NCBI RefSeq assembly: GCF_003711225.1 | Contig: NZ_CP031030.1 | Span: 7,246,501-7,310,500, forward strand | Reading direction: 5' to 3' | DNA from: Runella sp. SP2 | Lineage (GTDB): Bacteria; Bacteroidota; Bacteroidia; Cytophagales; Spirosomataceae | Length of the DNA: 64,000 nucleotides | Part shown: piece after piece, positions 61,101 to 64,000 of the stretch | How the letters are laid out: each line of letters opens with the position of its first letter | How positions within the stretch are numbered: position 1 is the stretch's first letter | Program-made: the position numbers and the translations under genes | The notes under the pieces: model-generated | Seen by the model: the letters and a program-made list of their open reading frames with translations, nothing else | The model's database searches: none | Told to the model about the DNA's origin: nothing

Positions 61101-61204
61101 ACTACAAAGCCTCCAAATACACCTTGATGCCCGACCAATTCAGGAACAGTATTTCTGAGAAGGACTTTTATGCACTTTTGAGCTTCTTGTTGAAAACGAA
61201 GTAG
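58136..61204 (+). CDS. PVC-type heme-binding CxxCH lipoprotein with HEAT-like region
   Basis: 1022 residues. Lipobox YSQGC (C25) suggests anchoring in the outer membrane or periplasm. Residues ~55-400 form a propeller-like dehydrogenase domain (LPPGFEITLFASEPQIAKPINMEFDDRGRLWVAHS, GPDGALYIADFYNRIIGH). Residues ~420-870 are helical repeats. The C terminus has a cytochrome c domain with the heme site C-S-S-C-H (near residue 901, QNCSSCHQIKGAGG) and axial Met candidate near TLMPDQF. Common in Planctomycetes and Bacteroidota; thought to pass electrons during sugar or polyol oxidation. Substrate unknown. Confidence 0.9.
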   Translation: MKNTVLFQRSSFLVCTVLLLYSQGCNVPQKQVVSKDKFADHVRTTEFRTPEQERRGFTLPPGFEITLFASEPQIAKPINMEFDDRGRLWVAHSLDYPMPAVSGGGKDKITILEDTNGDGKADKFTDFQDGLNIPIGIMPVTDGAIAYSIPNVYHFTDANNDGKADRRKVILGEFGYKDTHGMVSNFVRGFDGWMHSCHGFTNTSKIAGTDGDSVTMVSGNTFRFRTDGSRVEQTTYGRVNPFGYAYDERGFLYSVDCHSKPIYQLIKGADYPHFGKKPTGIGFGPEMMSYELGSTALSGLAYYIGEQFPAEYRNSFYNGDVVTCRINRNTITYNGSTPVAHKEADFLVSDDPWFRPVDVKVGPDGALYIADFYNRIIGHYEVPLNHPGRDRTSGRIWRITYKGGSAQTPLKDWSKASIDELVAGLGHPQLNVRLKIADRLVDGWKEKAILPVSQLLTSPTTDAKVFVQGLWILHRLNALSASALDKALHHPDPLVQVHGYRVLAESAVISDAHQALAVGTLADKDPFVRRVAAEVLTRFPALKNIAPLVDLYQQTNDEDSHLKYTTLLAIRTNLAAKGMIRQVASANWSETQRAILCKAAVDVPSPEVASFVLEYATQHPLPTDELAKYLEYTARYTDAPALNETIGSLEKRYADNHETQFAAYNALRRGLAQGGKTVTSRMQEWGTTLAKQYLEQPSVEKETAQQMARRVQAAEVAGEFKSKSLEPSVLRLFKNAQADDRVRVAAASALMSMDASAYTPLIGGVFLERSEKVSLREKLVGVLTRTHTPEVNGWLRKGLNGGARSLQGVIAAALANSESGIDQLLNALKEEEINVDVVREGTVKERLASKMTSKQQALLNELTAGSANEFEERQQLIQARLAGFESSKATLEAGKSVFVQNCSSCHQIKGAGGLIGPQLDGIGNWGKKALTEKILDPNRNISEAFRNYNITLNNGQTMTGLYRRTEGQTMIFANNAGQEFSVAKNDIKDYKASKYTLMPDQFRNSISEKDFYALLSFLLKTK

Positions 61205-61223
61205 TTATTTGCACTTGGTTAGA

Positions 61224-61271
61224 CATATTGAACGGATAGAGTTGGTGTTAATCCGTTCAATATGCGTTTTT
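61224..61271 (+). terminator. Intrinsic terminator of the cytochrome lipoprotein gene
   Basis: ATATTGAACGGAT (61224-61236) pairs perfectly with ATCCGTTCAATAT (61250-61262) and is followed by GCGTTTTTTAA. Confidence 0.88.
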
Positions 61272-61335
61272 TAATTTCTCTTTTGTTTCGGTTGTGAGCA
61301 ACCGAAAGCACACATCGTTTGTTATGAGGTGTTGG

Positions 61336-61830
61336 TTATTTTTCCAAGGATGCCAATAAGTGGTCGAGTTCATCCAAGGTCGCCGTAAATCCTTCTTTGA
61401 AGCCCATTTCAATCATTTTCTCCATCCGTTCGAGGGAATCGTTGTAAATGATAATGCTGACTTTTGTCTTGCCGTTTTCTTCACTGAAACTATAATCCCA
61501 ATCAGAACCCGGTAGCTGAGGGTTTTCGTCGGCATCCGCAAATGCGTTCAAGTACTTAAAATTGGTTTTGGGCGTGATGGAAGTATATTGCTGAACCGAC
61601 CACATCATGTGCCCTTCGGGACTTACCATGGCATAAAATCTTCTGCCACCAACGGTAAAGTCCATTACTTTGGTTTTAGAGGCCCAAGGCTTGGGAGCCC
61701 ACCATTGGTCAAGAATTTCTTGTTTGGTGAAGGCATCCCAAACTAGCGAAAGGTGAGCAGCAAATTCGCGGGTTATGAAAACCGTTTTAGCGGCTTTGTC
61801 AACGGTAAAGTCAAACAATAAATGGTTCAT
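61336..61830 (-). CDS. SRPBCC/AHSA1 family protein
   Basis: 164 residues. [52 protein letters not shown] is the START-like AHSA1 pattern, ending with [27 protein letters not shown]. Members bind hydrophobic ligands or act like the Hsp90 co-chaperone Aha1. Function here unknown. Faces a 14-bp hairpin of the GGTTGTGAGCAACC family just beyond its stop. Confidence 0.9.
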   Translation of the reverse strand: MNHLLFDFTVDKAAKTVFITREFAAHLSLVWDAFTKQEILDQWWAPKPWASKTKVMDFTVGGRRFYAMVSPEGHMMWSVQQYTSITPKTNFKYLNAFADADENPQLPGSDWDYSFSEENGKTKVSIIIYNDSLERMEKMIEMGFKEGFTATLDELDHLLASLEK

Positions 61831-62052
61831 GTTTTGTATGTTTAATGGTTGAAAATAGGCTTTTTCGTTGGTTTAAGTTGGGAAACTAAACGGTTGCAAA
61901 TTTATGCGCAACTTTTTGGTTTCGCAAAGTTTGTATTGAAAAAGATTAGGAGAAGTTGAGAGGTTGGAGAAGCCTTTGTTGAATTTTTGAAAGACCAAAG
62001 ATAGGAAGGCAGACTTTACGTTCGCCCACTTCCCCGAAAAAACAAACCAACT

Positions 62053-62128
62053 GTGGGTAAAAAAGGAGGGGAGGGACACTTTAATTAAAAATTCTCACCC
62101 CTTTCTAAACTCCTTTTTCTCCCCAAAA
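62053..62128 (+). promoter_or_regulatory. Hairpin leader shared with the cytochrome lipoprotein gene
   Basis: GGGTAAAAAAGGAGGGGA aligns with the leader at 58061. AAAAAGGAG pairs with CTCCTTTTT, and CTTTAATTAAAAATTCTC and CCCCTTTCTAAACTCC correspond to segments of the other leader in the same order and distance from the ATG. Confidence 0.5.
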
Positions 62129-63295
62129 ATGAAAACGTATTCGTTGTCTCTAGCCTTTGGGCTACTTCTAGTGTGGATGAGCTTGCCTGCTTCTGCGCAA
62201 ACCAACCGCCCCATCAAATTTCAAAAACAAGTGCTCACGAAAATGTTCTTCTCCGAAGGCGTAGCCGTGGGCGATGTCAACCGCGACGGAAAAAAAGACG
62301 TGTTGTCGGGGGCGTTTTGGTACGAAGCCCCCAACTGGAAACAGCACGAAATTGCCAAAGGCGATACATTTACGGTCAATGGTGGCTACAGCAATTCGTT
62401 TTTGAACTTTAGCATGGACGTCAACCAAGACGGTTGGATAGATTTTATTCGGGTCGATACCCCAGGCGAATCGGTGGTTTGGTACGAAAATCCCAAAAAC
62501 AAAGCTGGACACTGGAAAGCCTATACCATTCACAAATCCATTGGGAATGAGTCGCCTGCGCTGTGCGATCTCGACGGTGACGGACGTCTTGATATCATCG
62601 GTAATGACCCCGAAGCCAAGCAAATGATTTGGCTCAAAGCTCCTTCCAAAAAAGGCGATACCGAATGGAAACGCTACGTGATTAGTACCGACAATATTGG
62701 CATTCACAAATATACCCACGGCTTGGGTGTGGTGGACATGAACGGCGATGGGCGGTTGGATGTGCTCATGCGTGAAGGTTGGTGGGAAGCACCTGCGGAT
62801 CGTACGCAGCCAAATTGGACGTTTCATCGGGCTAATTTGGGGGAAGAATGTTCGCAAATGTACCTACTTGACGTCAATAAAGACGGCCTGAAAGACGTGA
62901 TTAGCATGTCGGCGCACAAATACGGTATGTGGTGGCATCAGCAAGGCAAAGACGCGCAAGGAAATCCGACTTGGGAAAAACACGAAATTGGGAAGCTATT
63001 TTCACAAACCCACGGCTTAGCTTTGGCCGACATCAACAAAGATGGTAATCCTGATTTGGTGACGGGAAAACGCTATTTTGCCCATAATGGCAAAGACCCA
63101 GGGGCGTTTGAGCCTGCGGTATTGTACTGGTTTGAGTTTAAACCTGGCCCTAATCCAGCGTGGATTCCGCATCAAATTGACGATAACTCAGGCGTAGGGC
63201 TGCATTTGGTAGTCGAAGACATGAACCGCGACGGGTTGCTAGACATCATTACTGCAAACAAAAAAGGAGCCCACGTGTTTCTTCAACAGAAATAA
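62129..63295 (+). CDS. Secreted FG-GAP/VCBS repeat protein
   Basis: 388 residues with signal peptide MKTYSLSLAFGLLLVWMSLPASAQ. Several calcium-loop-like repeats are visible: GDVNRDGKKDVLSG, MDVNQDGWIDFIRV, CDLDGDGRLDIIG, VDMNGDGRLDVLM, LDVNKDGLKDVIS, ADINKDGNPDLVTG and EDMNRDGLLDIIT, about one per 50-60 residues, forming a seven-blade integrin-like propeller. Exported, likely ligand-binding. Its leader matches that of the cytochrome lipoprotein gene, so the two may be expressed together. Confidence 0.88.
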   Translation: MKTYSLSLAFGLLLVWMSLPASAQTNRPIKFQKQVLTKMFFSEGVAVGDVNRDGKKDVLSGAFWYEAPNWKQHEIAKGDTFTVNGGYSNSFLNFSMDVNQDGWIDFIRVDTPGESVVWYENPKNKAGHWKAYTIHKSIGNESPALCDLDGDGRLDIIGNDPEAKQMIWLKAPSKKGDTEWKRYVISTDNIGIHKYTHGLGVVDMNGDGRLDVLMREGWWEAPADRTQPNWTFHRANLGEECSQMYLLDVNKDGLKDVISMSAHKYGMWWHQQGKDAQGNPTWEKHEIGKLFSQTHGLALADINKDGNPDLVTGKRYFAHNGKDPGAFEPAVLYWFEFKPGPNPAWIPHQIDDNSGVGLHLVVEDMNRDGLLDIITANKKGAHVFLQQK

Positions 63296-63339
63296 ATAAA
63301 ACAGGTGCGTACAGGACAGAATTTTGAAAGAAGCTGTCG

Positions 63340-63347
63340 TATGTTTG
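63340..63347 (+). promoter_or_regulatory. -7 promoter box of the lutA-like gene
   Basis: TATGTTTG fits TAnnTTTG exactly and lies 5 bases before the ATG at 63352. The transcript would be leaderless, as with the first HxlR gene. Confidence 0.5.
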
Positions 63348-63351
63348 TCGT

Positions 63352-64000
63352 ATGAAAGTTGGTTTATTCATCCCGTGTTATGTAGATCAGTTTTACCCCA
63401 AAGTGGGTATTGCTACACTCCAATTGTTAGAGAAATTTGGTTGTGAGGTGGGGTATCCTGCCAACCAAACCTGCTGTGGTCAGCCCATGGCCAATTCTGG
63501 CTATGAACACCTGACGCATGATTGCAACCGCCTTTTTGTTCAAAATTTTGCTGATTTTGATTACATCGTGGGGCCGTCGGGGAGTTGTGTCTTGCACATC
63601 AAAGAACACTTGCACACCGAAGGCGAAGGTGAAGCGAAAGCGACGCACATCCGTCAACGGGTGTATGAACTGACGGAGTTTTTGACCGATGTGCTCAAAG
63701 TCGAAAACCTATCGGCGCATTTTCCGTATCGGGTGGGGTTGCACCAAAGCTGCCACGGGCAGCGCGGATTGCACCTTTCGCAGATGTCGGAGTTGGTAGC
63801 GCCTGCATTCTCAAAACCTGAAAAACTCTTGAGAATGGTCGATGGAATCGAATTGGTTCAACTCACACGTAGAGACGAATGCTGTGGATTTGGGGGAACG
63901 TTTTGTGTGGCGGAAGAAGCAGTTTCGGCGCGTATGGGTGTTGACCGCATCGAAGACCACATCAAGAACGGTACTCAAGTCCTGACGGGAGGCGATATGT
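63352..64000 (+). CDS. lutA: LldE/LutA-type Fe-S oxidoreductase, partial at the window edge
   Basis: About 216 residues visible; the C terminus is beyond the window. Starts MKVGLFIPCYVDQFYPKVG. Two CCG-type cysteine-rich domains are complete: QTCCGQPMANSG and DECCGFGGTFCVAEE, plus HQSCHGQRG. In LutABC/LldEFG systems this subunit carries Fe-S clusters and helps oxidise L-lactate to pyruvate. The start codon directly follows a -7 box. Partner genes would lie to the right. Confidence 0.9.
   Translation, partial: MKVGLFIPCYVDQFYPKVGIATLQLLEKFGCEVGYPANQTCCGQPMANSGYEHLTHDCNRLFVQNFADFDYIVGPSGSCVLHIKEHLHTEGEGEAKATHIRQRVYELTEFLTDVLKVENLSAHFPYRVGLHQSCHGQRGLHLSQMSELVAPAFSKPEKLLRMVDGIELVQLTRRDECCGFGGTFCVAEEAVSARMGVDRIEDHIKNGTQVLTGGDM

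Overview
The window is a chromosomal stretch of a Bacteroidota bacterium, most likely order Cytophagales (a Runella/Spirosoma-type environmental heterotroph; this is inference). The evidence is a SusC/SusD pair, exact matches to the Bacteroidota -7 promoter box TAnnTTTG in front of several genes, a LytS/LytTR two-component pair, PVC-type heme-binding and FG-GAP secreted proteins, and altronate dehydratase. No rRNA, tRNA, CRISPR array or prophage was recognised.

Layout. 1-6.0 kb: exported sulfatase, a Gfo/Idh/MocA dehydrogenase, then a class I glutamine amidotransferase behind a promoter and terminator-like leader hairpin, a hicBA toxin-antitoxin pair whose toxin carries one stop codon, and an ATP-grasp-like protein. 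6.0-10.7 kb: SusC and SusD with no enzymes beside them. 10.8-18.8 kb: class III aminotransferase (with a GC-rich palindromic element inserted in frame), dapA, an M14 peptidase on the minus strand, a Tat-exported Gfo/Idh/MocA protein, a cluster of four 20-bp repeats, and a propeller-type lipoprotein. 18.8-30.9 kb: class-A-beta-lactamase-like hydrolase, a candidate small RNA, a fadE/fadD fatty-acid pair, an ECF sigma factor with two small membrane proteins and an Hsp20, fumarase, a RelE/ParE-type toxin-antitoxin pair, altronate dehydratase and an MFS transporter. 31.0-32.3 kb: a decayed insertion sequence with recognisable ends.

32.3-45 kb: PspC and Uma2-type proteins, bifunctional thrA, an array of 103-bp palindromic repeats that flanks a two-gene cassette, HPP membrane protein, methyltransferase, SDR, an unknown exported protein, an AT-rich AAA/DUF4143 ATPase and an outer-membrane beta-barrel protein. 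45-47.9 kb: LytS kinase and LytTR regulator, followed by a TacAT-type toxin-antitoxin cassette bounded by an 80-bp direct repeat of the regulator's 3' end. 47.9-58 kb: secreted alpha/beta hydrolase, a 226-bp MITE-like element, then a run of small redox genes (four SDRs or relatives, an IorAB molybdenum oxidoreductase, NTF2-like, DUF2147, DUF1330 and VOC proteins) interleaved with AraC and two HxlR regulators, suggesting inducible redox or electrophile-response functions. 58-64 kb: a 1022-residue lipoprotein with HEAT-like region and cytochrome c domain, an SRPBCC protein, an FG-GAP protein whose 5' leader resembles that of the cytochrome gene, and the start of an LldE/LutA-type Fe-S protein cut by the window edge.

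The main non-coding signals are several families of palindromic repeats, including a hairpin motif GGTTkTGAGmAACC that recurs with compensatory base changes, mobile toxin-antitoxin cassettes, and paired hairpin leaders.
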